This document shows, one piece after another, positions 1-11,075 of a stretch of 64,000 bases of DNA. The stretch lies in the NCBI RefSeq assembly GCF_042666435.1, contig NZ_JBHTDC010000001.1, positions 1,736,001 through 1,800,000 on the forward strand, read 5' to 3'. This stretch comes from Allosphingosinicella sp042666435. Lineage in GTDB: Bacteria > Pseudomonadota > Alphaproteobacteria > Sphingomonadales > Sphingomonadaceae. Position 1 is the first letter of the stretch; every line of letters begins with the position of its first letter. The position numbers and the translations under genes are program-made. The notes below the pieces were generated by a model. The model saw nothing but the letters and a program-made list of their open reading frames with translations, ran no database searches and was not told where the DNA came from.

Positions 1-1420
1 GATCCGTCGGTTCCATCAGCACGCTCAGTTCGGTGTCGCTGGTCACCGTCTGCTTGCTCCTCGAGTAGAACAAGTCATAGGTGAGCAGGCTGTTGGGACG
101 CTCATGGCGGCCGCCGAAATTGATGGAGTAGAGGTCGTTGTGGCGGTCGTCTTCCGTGCCGATCCAGCCGCGCGAACCTTGCGAACCGTCGTCGCCGGGG
201 GTGCCGCGCCCATAATCGGGGGTCAGTTCGCCGTAGGTCTTGTCCCCGTCGATCGCATCCTGGAACTGGGTATCGATATCGATATCGCTCTCATTCTTCA
301 CGCCCTTGCGCTGCGCATTGCTGTAGAAGCCGCGAAGATAGAAGGAATTGAAAGGATCGGCCCTGAAGTCCAGCGCGGCGTTCACGGTCGTGGTGTCGGT
401 TACCCGGCTATCATATTCCCAATGCGATGATTCCATGAACCACACCGGTCGGTCATACTGATCGAGGCCCAGGCTGGGGTTGTTCTCGGGGGTGACCTGC
501 ACCCAGTCCATGTCGCGGTTCCTGGAAGCGCGATCGGTTCGATAGCTGCTGACGGTCGCGCTGATGCCGAGATTCCGGTCGCCCCCGCCGACGCTCAGAA
601 TATCCGAATATTGCAGGCTGCCCGAATGGCCCCAGCTGTCGGGCAGGTCGCTATAGACGCCGCCGGCCGTGATCTTCACCTCCCGGCCGCTTCGCTCGAA
701 GGCGCTGCGGCTGATGACGTTGATGATGCCGCCGATGGCATCGCCGTCGCGATCCGGCGTGGGCGCCTTGATCACCTCGATATTGCTGATGCCGTCCGCG
801 GCGAGCTGGCGGGTGTCGAATCCGCGGCCCCCGCCGGAGGTGGGCATGCGATTCCCGTCTACCTGGAACGAATTATAGTCCGCTCCGATGCCGCGGATGT
901 TGATGCCCGCGGCGGATCCGTCCTGATCCTCGTTCACGCTCAAGCCGGGCAGGCGCTGCAGGGCAGCGCCGATATTGCCGTCCGGCATCTGGCCGAATAC
1001 TTCTTCGGAGATTATGTTGACGATGCCCGACGCGGTTTTCTGCTGGTTGATGGCGAGAGCCTGTCCGCGGGCCGAGGCACGCACGATGATGTCTTCACTG
1101 GCGAGCGCCTCGCTGACCAGGCCGACATTTGCCACCGCATTGCCGCCGCTGGGCACGGTCACAACGTGGAGGACTGTATCGAGGCCCACATATTGGATTT
1201 GCAGCGTGACCTCGCCGGCGGGCGCGGCCACCTGGAAACGGCCATCCTCGGTGGTATAATCCTGAACGTTGGTGCCGAGCACCCGCACGACGGCCCCACG
1301 CAGGGAGGCGCCGGACTCGCTGTCATAGATTCGGCCCGTTACCGTGCCTTCGCCAGCCTGAGCCAATGCCATTGCTGGAAATGCACAGGAAATAGAAAGT
1401 GCTGCGATAATATTGCGCAT
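1..1420 (-). CDS. TonB-dependent receptor, N-terminal part (runs off left edge)
   Basis: Outer-membrane TonB-dependent receptor; only about the first 473 residues are in the window and the C-terminal barrel is cut off. A signal peptide of about 21 residues ends in ALAQA. It is followed by a carboxypeptidase-regulatory-like beta-sandwich (about 25-105, with the YTTEDGRF and YVGLDT blocks typical of this domain). A plug domain follows, containing LQRLPGLSV, INIRGIG and the Asp-Arg-Asp-Gly-Asp-Ala-Ile-Gly-Gly block, then the first barrel strands. The ATG at 1420 is preceded by a GGGGC element. The upstream 100 bases are AT-rich and probably hold the promoter. Substrate cannot be told from the sequence; the extra N-terminal domain is common in sphingomonad receptors for sugars or peptides. 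Confidence 0.88.
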   Translation of the reverse strand, partial: MRNIIAALSISCAFPAMALAQAGEGTVTGRIYDSESGASLRGAVVRVLGTNVQDYTTEDGRFQVAAPAGEVTLQIQYVGLDTVLHVVTVPSGGNAVANVGLVSEALASEDIIVRASARGQALAINQQKTASGIVNIISEEVFGQMPDGNIGAALQRLPGLSVNEDQDGSAAGINIRGIGADYNSFQVDGNRMPTSGGGRGFDTRQLAADGISNIEVIKAPTPDRDGDAIGGIINVISRSAFERSGREVKITAGGVYSDLPDSWGHSGSLQYSDILSVGGGDRNLGISATVSSYRTDRASRNRDMDWVQVTPENNPSLGLDQYDRPVWFMESSHWEYDSRVTDTTTVNAALDFRADPFNSFYLRGFYSNAQRKGVKNESDIDIDTQFQDAIDGDKTYGELTPDYGRGTPGDDGSQGSRGWIGTEDDRHNDLYSINFGGRHERPNSLLTYDLFYSRSKQTVTSDTELSVLMEPTD

Positions 1421-1765
1421 CAGTTTGCCCCGTTTCAGATGTGATGGAGGGCGAACTAGAAGCGCACAGTTGCATTTTTGTTGCGAAACGATAAGTCAGA
1501 ATTGTTACATTTCTATTTAACGAGTAAGAACATGTACTGTACAACTACACGATGCCAATAATGACTTAGGGACGCATTTCGGCATAGTGAGAACGATGTT
1601 GATAGCCCGGAACAGATATACGTTAGCTCGGCAGTATGAAGACGATATTTAACTTTTTCGGACGGGCTGAACGGTCGCAACGGGCCGATCCCGTTGAAAA
1701 ACTCACGCTGACCATGGTGAGGAAGCGCTGATGTCAGCATTCCCAACGACCGCGGAGCGAAGCCG
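1421..1765. other. AT-richer intergenic stretch upstream of the receptor
   Basis: About 345 bases without a supportable gene. The half nearest the receptor (about 1440-1560) is clearly AT-richer than the rest of the window and probably carries the receptor promoter. From about 1650 the sequence may already belong to the degraded insertion-sequence end, but I see no clean terminal inverted repeat. Confidence 0.4.
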
Positions 1766-1977
1766 ATGATGGGCGAACGAACCGCGATGCAGAAGCCGTT
1801 GCTCGACGCGTTCAATCCGGAGCGGCACTGCCGCCTGGCCACCTGCTTCGCTCGAGCGGCCGCTTCGTCGACCTCAGCGGCATTCGCGAGCATCTGCGAG
1901 CCTATTATAGCGATACAGGTCCGCCATCGATCGATCGAGAGTTCGACGCCATCAGCCGCTTCAGATGATCCGATCGG
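1766..1977 (+). pseudogene. IS1182-type transposase, N-terminal remnant
   Basis: Decayed 5' end of an insertion-sequence transposase. The first residues (MMGERTAMQKPL then PERH) resemble the N terminus of IS1182-family transposases. A frameshift around 1850 moves the homology into another frame, which reads RFVDLSGIREHLRAYY and then DTGPPSID, the conserved continuation of that family. It then stops. The catalytic domain is absent, so the element is dead. It abuts a remnant of a different transposase directly downstream. The family call is from remembered motifs. Confidence 0.6.
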
Positions 1978-2001
1978 TCGAACCACCCAGCCTGAATAGG
2001 A

Positions 2002-2227
2002 GCCGAAGCTGAGCGTCTTCTGGAGCGGCTTTCCGGCGGCATTCTTACCCGCAGCCGCAAGGCGGCCATCCCCTACAACCGCGACGCTTATCGCGCCCGC
2101 AACCTCGTCGAACGTCTCTGGTGTCGCCTCAAGGACTGGCGAAGGATCGCCACCCCGATACGACAAGCTCGCCGCCAATTATCTCTCTGGCGTCTTCCTC
2201 GCCGCAACCATCGTATTCTGGTGCTGA
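2002..2227 (+). pseudogene. IS5-family transposase, C-terminal remnant
   Basis: Decayed 3' end of an IS5-family (IS427-like) DDE transposase. One frame reads ILTRSRKAAIPYNRDAYRA and RNLVERLWCRLKDWRRIAT, with the conserved Glu of the DDE triad in NLVER. An apparent one-base insertion near 2155 then shifts the homology to a frame reading RYDKLAANYLSGVFLAA and ending WC-stop at 2227. The N-terminal two thirds and the terminal repeats are missing. It is joined directly to the IS1182-type fragment, which suggests nested insertion or deletion between elements. Confidence 0.65.
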
Positions 2228-2297
2228 TCGAGTCCGGAGCCTAGTCTTGAGAACTCAAGGATTTGTGGACTGCTGCGAACGGAAGCGTTCGCAAAGT

Positions 2298-2390
2298 TGG
2301 CGGAGACGGAGGGATTCGAACCCTCGGTAGGAGTAATCCCCCTACGGCGGTTTAGCAAACCGCTGGTTTCAGCCACTCACCCACGTCTCC
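2298..2390 (-). tRNA. tRNA-Ser (anticodon GCU)
   Basis: Complete cloverleaf on the minus strand. The acceptor stem GGAGACG pairs with CGTCTCC, followed by discriminator G and an encoded CCA (2298-2300). The anticodon stem-loop reads CGGTTTGCTAAACCG, giving anticodon GCT. A long variable arm (TAGGGGGATTACTCCTA) is diagnostic of serine tRNA, and the T-loop is GGTTCGAATCC. It reads AGC/AGU codons. The degraded insertion sequences lie just beyond its 3' end. Confidence 0.96.
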
Positions 2391-2551
2391 GCTAAGCGCC
2401 GAACCGCGGGCTATAGCGGGGGGTTCGAGACTGTTCAACCGATGACATGCAACCGTTCCGGCGCAAGATCGACTCGCCTCGTCGCCCGTTCATTGCGGGG
2501 CAAGGCGGGAAAAGGTTAATCTGCGCAAGCGAGGTTCGGGGGACGATTATC

Positions 2552-3304
2552 ATGTTGAGATCCGCTTTTCTTACACTGCTGGCCGCGGCCGGCCTGGCCG
2601 TGGCGGCGACGCCGGCGGCGGCCCAGATCACCCAGATCGATCCCAACAGCGCCGACCAGTATCAGGTGCCGGCGGAGGATCCGTATGCCGATCCCTTCGT
2701 CGATCCTTACGCGGCCGATACCGCCGCGACAGTGGACGAGGGCCAATACCAACCGGTCGATCCGGGGGCGCGGGACGAGCAGGCCGCCCAGGCCGCACCG
2801 GCCATCGTCGCGAAGCCCGGGCAGACCGTTCCCCGCGAAGACATTTTCAGCGCCGCCGAGGGCGTGTTCGGCCAGGGTGCCGAGGGCCTCGCCGGCATCA
2901 TTGAGAATATCCTCCGCGACCAGGGCGAGCCCGTCGCCTACATCACCGGCCGGGAAGCGGGCGGCGCGTTCGTCTTCGGCGTCCGCTACGGTTCGGGCAC
3001 GATGCACCACCAGGTCGAGGGCGAGCGCATCGTCCATTGGACCGGTCCGTCGCTCGGCTTCGACTTCGGCGCCGACGCCAGCAAGGTGTTCGTTTTGGTC
3101 TACAATCTCTACGACAGCCAGGACATCTTCAAACGCTATCCGGGCGCGGAGGGGAATGCCTATGTGCTCGGCGGCTTCACCGCCAGCTACCACCGCAGCG
3201 GCGACGTGGTGCTGATCCCGGTGCGGCTCGGCGTCGGCCTGAGGCTCGGCGTCAACGCCGGCTATATGCGCTTCACCGAGAATAATCGCTGGCTGCCCTT
3301 CTGA
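2552..3304 (+). CDS. eipA: DUF1134 / EipA-like periplasmic envelope protein
   Basis: Predicted 250-residue secreted protein of the DUF1134 family. The Brucella member, EipA, is a periplasmic envelope-integrity protein. The ATG at 2552 gives a clear signal peptide (MLRSAFLTLLAAAG, cleaved near AAAQ). It also has a GGGGG-containing ribosome site, unlike longer in-frame starts. Residues about 30-85 form an acidic, proline-rich linker. The conserved domain begins near EDIFSAAEGVFG and ends NNRWLPF. Glycine-rich strands such as GFDFGADASKVF and VGLRLGVNAGYMRF fit the small beta-barrel fold known for EipA. It is convergent with pyrC, separated by a palindromic repeat. Confidence 0.8.
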   Translation: MLRSAFLTLLAAAGLAVAATPAAAQITQIDPNSADQYQVPAEDPYADPFVDPYAADTAATVDEGQYQPVDPGARDEQAAQAAPAIVAKPGQTVPREDIFSAAEGVFGQGAEGLAGIIENILRDQGEPVAYITGREAGGAFVFGVRYGSGTMHHQVEGERIVHWTGPSLGFDFGADASKVFVLVYNLYDSQDIFKRYPGAEGNAYVLGGFTASYHRSGDVVLIPVRLGVGLRLGVNAGYMRFTENNRWLPF

Positions 3305-3311
3305 ACAGCTC

Positions 3312-3396
3312 GTCACCCCAGCGAAGGCTAGGGTCTCGGGCCGGAAAGGACCCGGCGTCTTTCACTCGCTGAGATCCCAGCCTTCGCCGGGATGAC
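3312..3396. repeat. Interspersed palindromic repeat, GTCA(C/T)(C/T)CC type
   Basis: Inverted repeat between the convergent stop codons of the DUF1134 gene and pyrC. The left arm starts GTCACCCCAGCGAAGGCT; the right arm ends AGCCTTCGCCGGGATGAC. The same arm type recurs at 11076-11143 and 17783-17861. It could act as a bidirectional terminator for the convergent pair, but there is no clear T-run. Confidence 0.8.
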
Positions 3397-3398
3397 GG

Positions 3399-4442
3399 CT
3401 AATCGGCAAAGCGCCAAGCGAGCGTTTCGCCGGCATGGAAGGGCACCAACGTGCTTCCGGCGGCCGGGAGCTTCTCGGGAACCTCGACCGGCACGCGCTC
3501 CAGCGCCACCCGCCCCTCGTTCAGCGGCAAACCGTAGAAGAGCGGGCCGCTCTCCGAGGCGAACTTTTCCAGCCGGTCTAGCGCGCCTTCTTCCTCGAAC
3601 ACCTGAGCGTAGGATTCCAGCGCGAACGGGGCGTTGAAGATGCCGGCGCAGCCGCACGACGCTTCCTTGCGCTCCACCGCGTGCGGCGCGCTGTCCGTGC
3701 CCAGAAAGAATTTGGGCGAGCCCGAGGTCGCGGCGCGGCGCACGGCCAGCCGGTGATGCTCGCGCTTGGCGACCGGAAGGCAATAAAAATGGGGCCTGAG
3801 ACCGCCGGCGAACAAGGCGTTGCGATTGATGAGGAGATGCTGCGGGGTGACGGTCGCCGCGATGTTCGGCCCGGCGGCTTCGACGAAGGCCACGCCCTCG
3901 GCGGTGGTGATATGCTCGAACACGATCTTGAGGTCCGGCAGGTCGCGAACGAGGCCCGACAGGATTCGGTCGATGAACACCGCTTCGCGGTCGAAGATGT
4001 CGACTTGCGGATCGCTTACCTCGCCATGAACGAGGAGCGGCATGCCGATCCGCTGCATCGCCTCCAGCGCCGGATAGAGGGTGCGGACATCGGTCACGCC
4101 ATGAGCGGCGTTGGTGGTGGCATGGGCGGGATAGAGCTTGGCGGCGGTGAACACGCCTTCGCGAAAGCCGCGCTCGATCTCGGCCGCGTCGGCATGGTCG
4201 ACGAGATAGCAGGTCATCAGCGGCGTGAAATCGCTGCCCTCGGGAAGGGCTTCGAGGATGCGCCGGCGATAGGCCAGCGCGTCGGCCACGCCGATCACCG
4301 GCGGCACCAGGTTCGGCATCACGATCGCGCGGGCGAACTGCCGCGCGGTATATCCGGCCACGGCTTTCAGCATCTCGCCGTCGCGAAGGTGGGCGTGCCA
4401 GTCGTCGGGCCGGCGGATGATGAGGCGGGTGGGTTGGGTCAC
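3399..4442 (-). CDS. pyrC: Dihydroorotase (type II)
   Basis: Catalyses reversible cyclisation of N-carbamoyl-L-aspartate to dihydroorotate in pyrimidine synthesis. With the GTG start at 4442 (AGGCGA ribosome site) it is 347 residues, essentially E. coli PyrC length. The binuclear zinc ligands fall at the PyrC positions: HAH at 15-17, the carbamylated Lys102 in AAKLYPAH, His139 in LLVHGE, His177 in FEHITT and Asp250 in FLGTDSAPH. The longer in-frame extension upstream has no homology and would overlap ygfZ, so it is rejected. It is divergent from ygfZ with a 48-base gap that must hold both promoters. Confidence 0.94.
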   Translation of the reverse strand: MTQPTRLIIRRPDDWHAHLRDGEMLKAVAGYTARQFARAIVMPNLVPPVIGVADALAYRRRILEALPEGSDFTPLMTCYLVDHADAAEIERGFREGVFTAAKLYPAHATTNAAHGVTDVRTLYPALEAMQRIGMPLLVHGEVSDPQVDIFDREAVFIDRILSGLVRDLPDLKIVFEHITTAEGVAFVEAAGPNIAATVTPQHLLINRNALFAGGLRPHFYCLPVAKREHHRLAVRRAATSGSPKFFLGTDSAPHAVERKEASCGCAGIFNAPFALESYAQVFEEEGALDRLEKFASESGPLFYGLPLNEGRVALERVPVEVPEKLPAAGSTLVPFHAGETLAWRFAD

Positions 4443-4490
4443 GTATCGCTTCGCCTTTAGTTTCTCGGCGGATGCCCTTAACAGGCCTCC

Positions 4491-5243
4491 ATGAGCGGAA
4501 CCACCCTGACCGACCGTGCCGTCCTCCGCCTGTCCGGCGAGGATGTGCGCGGCTTCCTGCAAGGGCTTGTCACCAACGATGTCAATCTGCTGCCGCGACC
4601 GGTCTGGGCCGGACTTCTGACGGCGCAGGGCAAGGCGCTGTTCGACTTCATCTTGTGGGCGGACGGCGAGGACGTGCTGATCGATTGCGAGGCCGAACAG
4701 GCCGAAGCGCTCGCCAGGCGCCTCAAGCTCTACCGCCTCCGCCGGCCCATCGCGATCGAACAAGACGAGAGCCTGGCTGTCCATTGGTCGCTCGGTTCCC
4801 CGGCGCAAGCCGGGGCCCAGTCCGGCGCCCACACTGGACCCCGGCTTGCGCCGGGGAACGACCCGCGCCTTCCCGAACTCGGCCAGCGGTGGCTCGGCCC
4901 ACCGTCCGACCCCGCTTCAGGCTGGCTCCAGCATCGCCTTTCGCTCGGCGTCGCCGAGGGCGTGGCGGAGCTGGGCTCCGACAAGATTCTCTGGCTCGAA
5001 TGCAACGCCATCGAATTGAACGGGGTCAGCTTTTCCAAGGGCTGCTATGTCGGCCAGGAAAATACCGCGCGGATGAACTACCGCAACAAGGTCAACCGCC
5101 GCCTGGTCGTGGTGCCCGCGGACACGCTCGGCCCCCGAGTCCGCATCCACTATCCGGACCTTGGCCTCGCTGTGGAACACCGCCGCGTCGACGATCTCGG
5201 CGAGGCGGTCATTCCGGCCTGGCTCGCTCCCGCGCTCAGCTGA
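4491..5243 (+). CDS. ygfZ: Folate-binding YgfZ / GcvT-like protein with an internal palindrome
   Basis: YgfZ/Iba57 family protein, which uses a tetrahydrofolate-binding GcvT-like fold to help assemble or repair Fe-S clusters. The signature KGCYVGQE is at residues 183-190 and contains the family cysteine. The N terminus (LSGEDVRGFLQGLVTND) is also typical. Residues about 102-123 are encoded by a 63-base palindrome (4796-4858) that adds 21 codons without breaking the frame. It lies in a region that is variable between family members, between the N-terminal domain and the signature. Fe-S demand from the aconitase and succinate dehydrogenase genes nearby fits its role. It is convergent with the cyclase gene, overlapping by 8 bases. 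Confidence 0.88.
   Translation: MSGTTLTDRAVLRLSGEDVRGFLQGLVTNDVNLLPRPVWAGLLTAQGKALFDFILWADGEDVLIDCEAEQAEALARRLKLYRLRRPIAIEQDESLAVHWSLGSPAQAGAQSGAHTGPRLAPGNDPRLPELGQRWLGPPSDPASGWLQHRLSLGVAEGVAELGSDKILWLECNAIELNGVSFSKGCYVGQENTARMNYRNKVNRRLVVVPADTLGPRVRIHYPDLGLAVEHRRVDDLGEAVIPAWLAPALS
4796..4858. repeat. 63-base palindromic element inside ygfZ
   Basis: The two 20-base outer arms (4796-4815 and 4839-4858) are perfect reverse complements. A further inner CCAGT/ACTGG pair leaves a short loop. Length is exactly 21 codons and all three codon positions are preserved, so ygfZ stays open. The arm resembles the palindromes found between genes elsewhere in the window but differs in detail. Confidence 0.9.
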
Positions 5244-5907
5244 TCTCCGCGAAAGCCCGCACGGGGAAGGTGCCCATGCCGGCGATCTTCGGCGGGACGG
5301 CGGTGAATCGGAAGCCGTCGTCGGGAAGCGCGCCGAGGTTGGTCATATGCTCGCAAATGAGGATGCCGGCGCCGAGCAGGATCGAATGGACCGGCCGGGC
5401 ACGGACCCGTGTATCGTCGATATTGTGGGAATCGATCCCGACCAGCCTCGCGCCGCCTTCCACCAGCAGGCGCGCCGCGGCGGCGGTCAGGAACGGATGG
5501 TTCGCCTGATAGGCGTCGGTGCGCCAATGCGCGTCCCAGCCCGTGTGGACGAGCACGGCCTTGCCGCGCACGTCGAGGCCGCCAATGTCGCGCGTATCGA
5601 CCGTCAAACCTTGAGCGTGCGGCTTGCGGACCACGATCCCGTCGAGCGCGGCCAGTTGCTCGAGCTCCAGACCCGCCAGGTCCACGCCATCCTCATAGCG
5701 ATGAAAGGGCGAATCCAGATAGGTGCCGGTGTTGGCCACCATGTCGATGCGGCCGATCTGGAACGTGGCGCCGTCGTCGTAATGCGCGGCCGACGTCTCG
5801 CGCGTCCAGTAATCGCAGATCGCCGGGCCGGGCAGACCCTTGTAGGTCGTCATGCCAGCCTCGATCACATGGCTGAGGTCGACGAGTCTCTTTTCCCGAT
5901 CCGCCAT
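5236..5907 (-). CDS. Cyclase-family (COG1878) protein with altered metal motif
   Basis: 223-residue member of the cyclase / kynurenine formamidase-like family. It has the family N terminus (LVDLSHVIEAGM) and the central motif in the form NTGTYLDSPFHRYEDG (59-74). In KynB-type enzymes this reads HxGTHxDxPxH, with both histidines and the Asp binding metal. Here they are Asn59 and Tyr63, while Asp65 and His69 remain, so the catalytic chemistry may differ. The substrate is unknown. The start codon at 5907 lies inside the 3' end of the small membrane gene upstream (43-base overlap), so the two are probably cotranscribed with acnA. Confidence 0.75.
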   Translation of the reverse strand: MADREKRLVDLSHVIEAGMTTYKGLPGPAICDYWTRETSAAHYDDGATFQIGRIDMVANTGTYLDSPFHRYEDGVDLAGLELEQLAALDGIVVRKPHAQGLTVDTRDIGGLDVRGKAVLVHTGWDAHWRTDAYQANHPFLTAAAARLLVEGGARLVGIDSHNIDDTRVRARPVHSILLGAGILICEHMTNLGALPDDGFRFTAVPPKIAGMGTFPVRAFAEIS

Positions 5908-6083
5908 AAGGCCACCGCTCCGATAAGCATCCAGATCACATTCAGCGACGCCGAAGGCAAGGCGCCATGCCACCAGCCGTTGATGGTGAAGCCGGCCGCC
6001 CCGACGACGTTCATCCACTGATAGAGCGGCGAGCGCCCCGTCAGCCTGCCCATCGACAGCAGCAGATAGGCGAGCAGGATCAC
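5865..6083 (-). CDS. Small membrane protein, CBU_0592-like
   Basis: At least 72 residues with two hydrophobic segments (about 1-20 and 44-62) and the block SPLYQWMNVVGAAGFTINGWWHG, which I recognise from CBU_0592-type small membrane proteins of unknown function. The GTG at 6083 begins inside the first membrane segment. Homologues usually have some residues before it, so translation may start further upstream in the same frame, for example at the CTG at 6134 overlapping the acnA stop codon. It sits between acnA and the cyclase gene and overlaps both neighbours or nearly so. Confidence 0.6.
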   Translation of the reverse strand: MILLAYLLLSMGRLTGRSPLYQWMNVVGAAGFTINGWWHGALPSASLNVIWMLIGAVALWRIGKRDSSTSAM

Positions 6084-6130
6084 GACCGCGCCGGCCCAGC
6101 CCGCTATCTCGACGAGGAGCGCCTCGGTGC

Positions 6131-8815
<2,685 letters not shown>

Positions 8816-8964
8816 GGCGCCTTTTTCCTTCTGTCGCGGGGCGTGAGTTTCGGCCGGGCTTTAGCAAGCGCGCGCGGGCGGGGGAAGGGCAGGCCGCCAT
8901 GCCCCGATTGATAGCGCAGGCGCGCGGCCCATGGGCTTTGCTCAGGCGCAGGGAGGCCGCGGCT

Positions 8965-9606
8965 TCAGCCGTAGCGCTCGACGCATTGGCGCATGATCGC
9001 GACGGGGGAGCCGAGCTTCGCGAACTCGGACAGCGCCACCCGACGCGCCTGCTGCTGCGCCTCCAGGCCGGCGCCTGCCCGGCTGCGGAGGCCCGGACCG
9101 AGCGTCTGGTCCAGATTGCGGGCGACGGCGCGATACTCGCTGAGCTGGGCGCCATAATCGGCTTCCTGGCTGCGCAAGGCCGCACTCATGAAGTCGCCGA
9201 TCTCGTCGCAGCCGAGCTGCGCGTCGAAGCGGTCTTCGGGGAGGGTCACGTCCTCATTCTCTACGACCGGAAAGGCAGCGCGACAGGCGGGCCCCAATTC
9301 CTCCCACTTGCCGCCGGTAATCTCTTCCTGCAGCTCCGACATGCGCGCATTGACCCGGGTCGCGGCCTCGGCGGAGAATTCCTCCCCCGCCGCGCCGGCG
9401 AGCAGGGCATAATGGAGGATGCGGCCCTGCGCGGTGAAAGGCAAAGGCTGGGTGATATCCGGGGTAGCGGCGCGCGCCTCGGCCGCCGCGACGACGCCGC
9501 ATGTCGCTGCCCGATCGACCGGCTCCGCCGGCAGCGCCAGCGTCTTGGGTCCGCAGGACGCAAGCAGGAATGCCGCGCCTGTCGCGAGCGTTGTGGAGAG
9601 CTTCAT
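8965..9606 (-). CDS. Predicted lipoprotein of unknown function
   Basis: 213 residues. The N terminus has a short positive segment, a hydrophobic stretch and the lipobox LASC at 15-18, so it should be lipidated on Cys18. The mature part is helical and acidic with a few cysteines, including one three residues from the C terminus and others near the middle that could form disulfides. I do not recognise a family. It lies between lpd and acnA in the same orientation, with a 57-base gap to lpd, and could be cotranscribed with either. Confidence 0.7.
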   Translation of the reverse strand: MKLSTTLATGAAFLLASCGPKTLALPAEPVDRAATCGVVAAAEARAATPDITQPLPFTAQGRILHYALLAGAAGEEFSAEAATRVNARMSELQEEITGGKWEELGPACRAAFPVVENEDVTLPEDRFDAQLGCDEIGDFMSAALRSQEADYGAQLSEYRAVARNLDQTLGPGLRSRAGAGLEAQQQARRVALSEFAKLGSPVAIMRQCVERYG

Positions 9607-9663
9607 CCTGCCGCCTTTCCGACCGTTTCGGCCTCACAACGGACGATGAATGCGGCTGTTCCT

Positions 9664-11058
9664 TCAGATGTGGATCGGCTTGCCGGTCACCGCCATCGCC
9701 GCTTCCTTCATCGCTTCCGAATGGGTGGGATGGGCGTGGCAGGTGTAGGCGATGTCCTCGCTGGTCGCGCCGAACTCCATCGCTTGGGCGGCCTGGGCGA
9801 TCATCGTGCCGGCGACGGAGGCGATGATGTGGACGCCGAGGACGCGGTCGGTTTTAGCGTCGGCGACGATCTTGACGAAGCCGTCGCCCTCGCGGTTGGT
9901 CTTGGCGCGGCTGTTGGCCATCATCGGGAACTTGCCGACCTTTATCTCGCCCCGCTCCTTCGCCTCCTCCTCGGTGAGCCCGACGGCGGCGATCTCGGGC
10001 ATGGTGTAGACGACGCTGGGGATGACGTCGTGGTTCACGATTCCGGTCAGCCCGGCGATATTCTCGGCAACCGCGATGCCCTCGTCCTCGGCCTTGTGGG
10101 CGAGCATCGGGCCGGGCGCGACATCGCCGATCGCCCAGATGCCGCGCACCTTGGTTTGGAAATCATGGTCGATCTCGACCTGTCCGCGCTTGTTCGTCTC
10201 GAGGCCCGCCTTGTCGAGCGCCAGTCCGTCCGTGTTGGGCCGCCGGCCGATCGAGACGAGGACGGTGTCGGCCTCGATCGTGGTCGTCTCGCCCCCCTTG
10301 GCGGGCTCCACGGTCAGGACGACGCCCTTCTTGGTGCGCGCGGCCTTGGTGACCTTGGTGCCGGTCTTGATGTCGAAGCCCTGCTTCTTGAAGAGCTTCG
10401 CCGCTTCCTTGCGGACCTCGCCGTCCATACCGGGCAGGATCTGGTCGAGATACTCGACGACCGTCACCTTGGCGCCGAGCCGCCGCCAGACGGAGCCCAG
10501 TTCCAGCCCGATGACGCCGCCGCCGATCACGACCATGTGGCCGGGCACCTTCTTCAGCTCCAGCGCGCTGGTCGAATCGACGATCGCCTCATGGTCGATC
10601 GTGACGCCGGGGAGCGGCGTGACCGAGGAACCGGTAGCGATGACGATATTCTTCGCTCGAACCTCGCGGTCGCCGACTTTCACTGAATCCTTGCCGGTGA
10701 AGGCAGCGTGGCCCTTCAGCCATTCGACTTTGTTCTTCTTGAACAGGAATTCGATGCCGCCGGTCAGCCCCTTGATCGCCTCGAGCCGCGTGCCGTGCAT
10801 GGCATCGAGGTCGAGTTCCACGTCCCCGGTCTTCACGCCCCATTTGGCGAGCGTCCCGTGCGCGGCTTCCTCGAAAAGCTCCGACGCGTGGAGCAAAGCC
10901 TTGGACGGAATGCAGCCGACATTGAGGCATGTGCCGCCCAGGGTCTCGCGGCTCTCGGCGCAGGCGGTCTTGAGCCCCAGCTGCGCCGCGCGGATCGCGG
11001 CCACATAGCCGCCGGGGCCGGCGCCGATCACCAGAACGTCGAAGTCGTATTCAGCCAT
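9664..11058 (-). CDS. lpdA: Dihydrolipoyl dehydrogenase (E3)
   Basis: 464-residue FAD enzyme that reoxidises the lipoyl group of the 2-oxoacid dehydrogenase complexes with NAD+. The FAD site GAGPGGYVAA is at about 12-21 and the redox disulfide is Cys44/Cys49 in GGTCLNVGC. A second Rossmann motif (GGGVIGLELG) and the C-terminal His443/Glu448 dyad (HPTHSE) are present. The ATG at 11058 is chosen because AAAGGG lies 8 bases before it; the in-frame ATG at 11064 is too close. It is last in sucD-sucA-sucB-lpd, separated from sucB by a palindromic repeat. Confidence 0.96.
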   Translation of the reverse strand: MAEYDFDVLVIGAGPGGYVAAIRAAQLGLKTACAESRETLGGTCLNVGCIPSKALLHASELFEEAAHGTLAKWGVKTGDVELDLDAMHGTRLEAIKGLTGGIEFLFKKNKVEWLKGHAAFTGKDSVKVGDREVRAKNIVIATGSSVTPLPGVTIDHEAIVDSTSALELKKVPGHMVVIGGGVIGLELGSVWRRLGAKVTVVEYLDQILPGMDGEVRKEAAKLFKKQGFDIKTGTKVTKAARTKKGVVLTVEPAKGGETTTIEADTVLVSIGRRPNTDGLALDKAGLETNKRGQVEIDHDFQTKVRGIWAIGDVAPGPMLAHKAEDEGIAVAENIAGLTGIVNHDVIPSVVYTMPEIAAVGLTEEEAKERGEIKVGKFPMMANSRAKTNREGDGFVKIVADAKTDRVLGVHIIASVAGTMIAQAAQAMEFGATSEDIAYTCHAHPTHSEAMKEAAMAVTGKPIHI

Positions 11059-11075
11059 AGTCATTTCCCTTTGTC

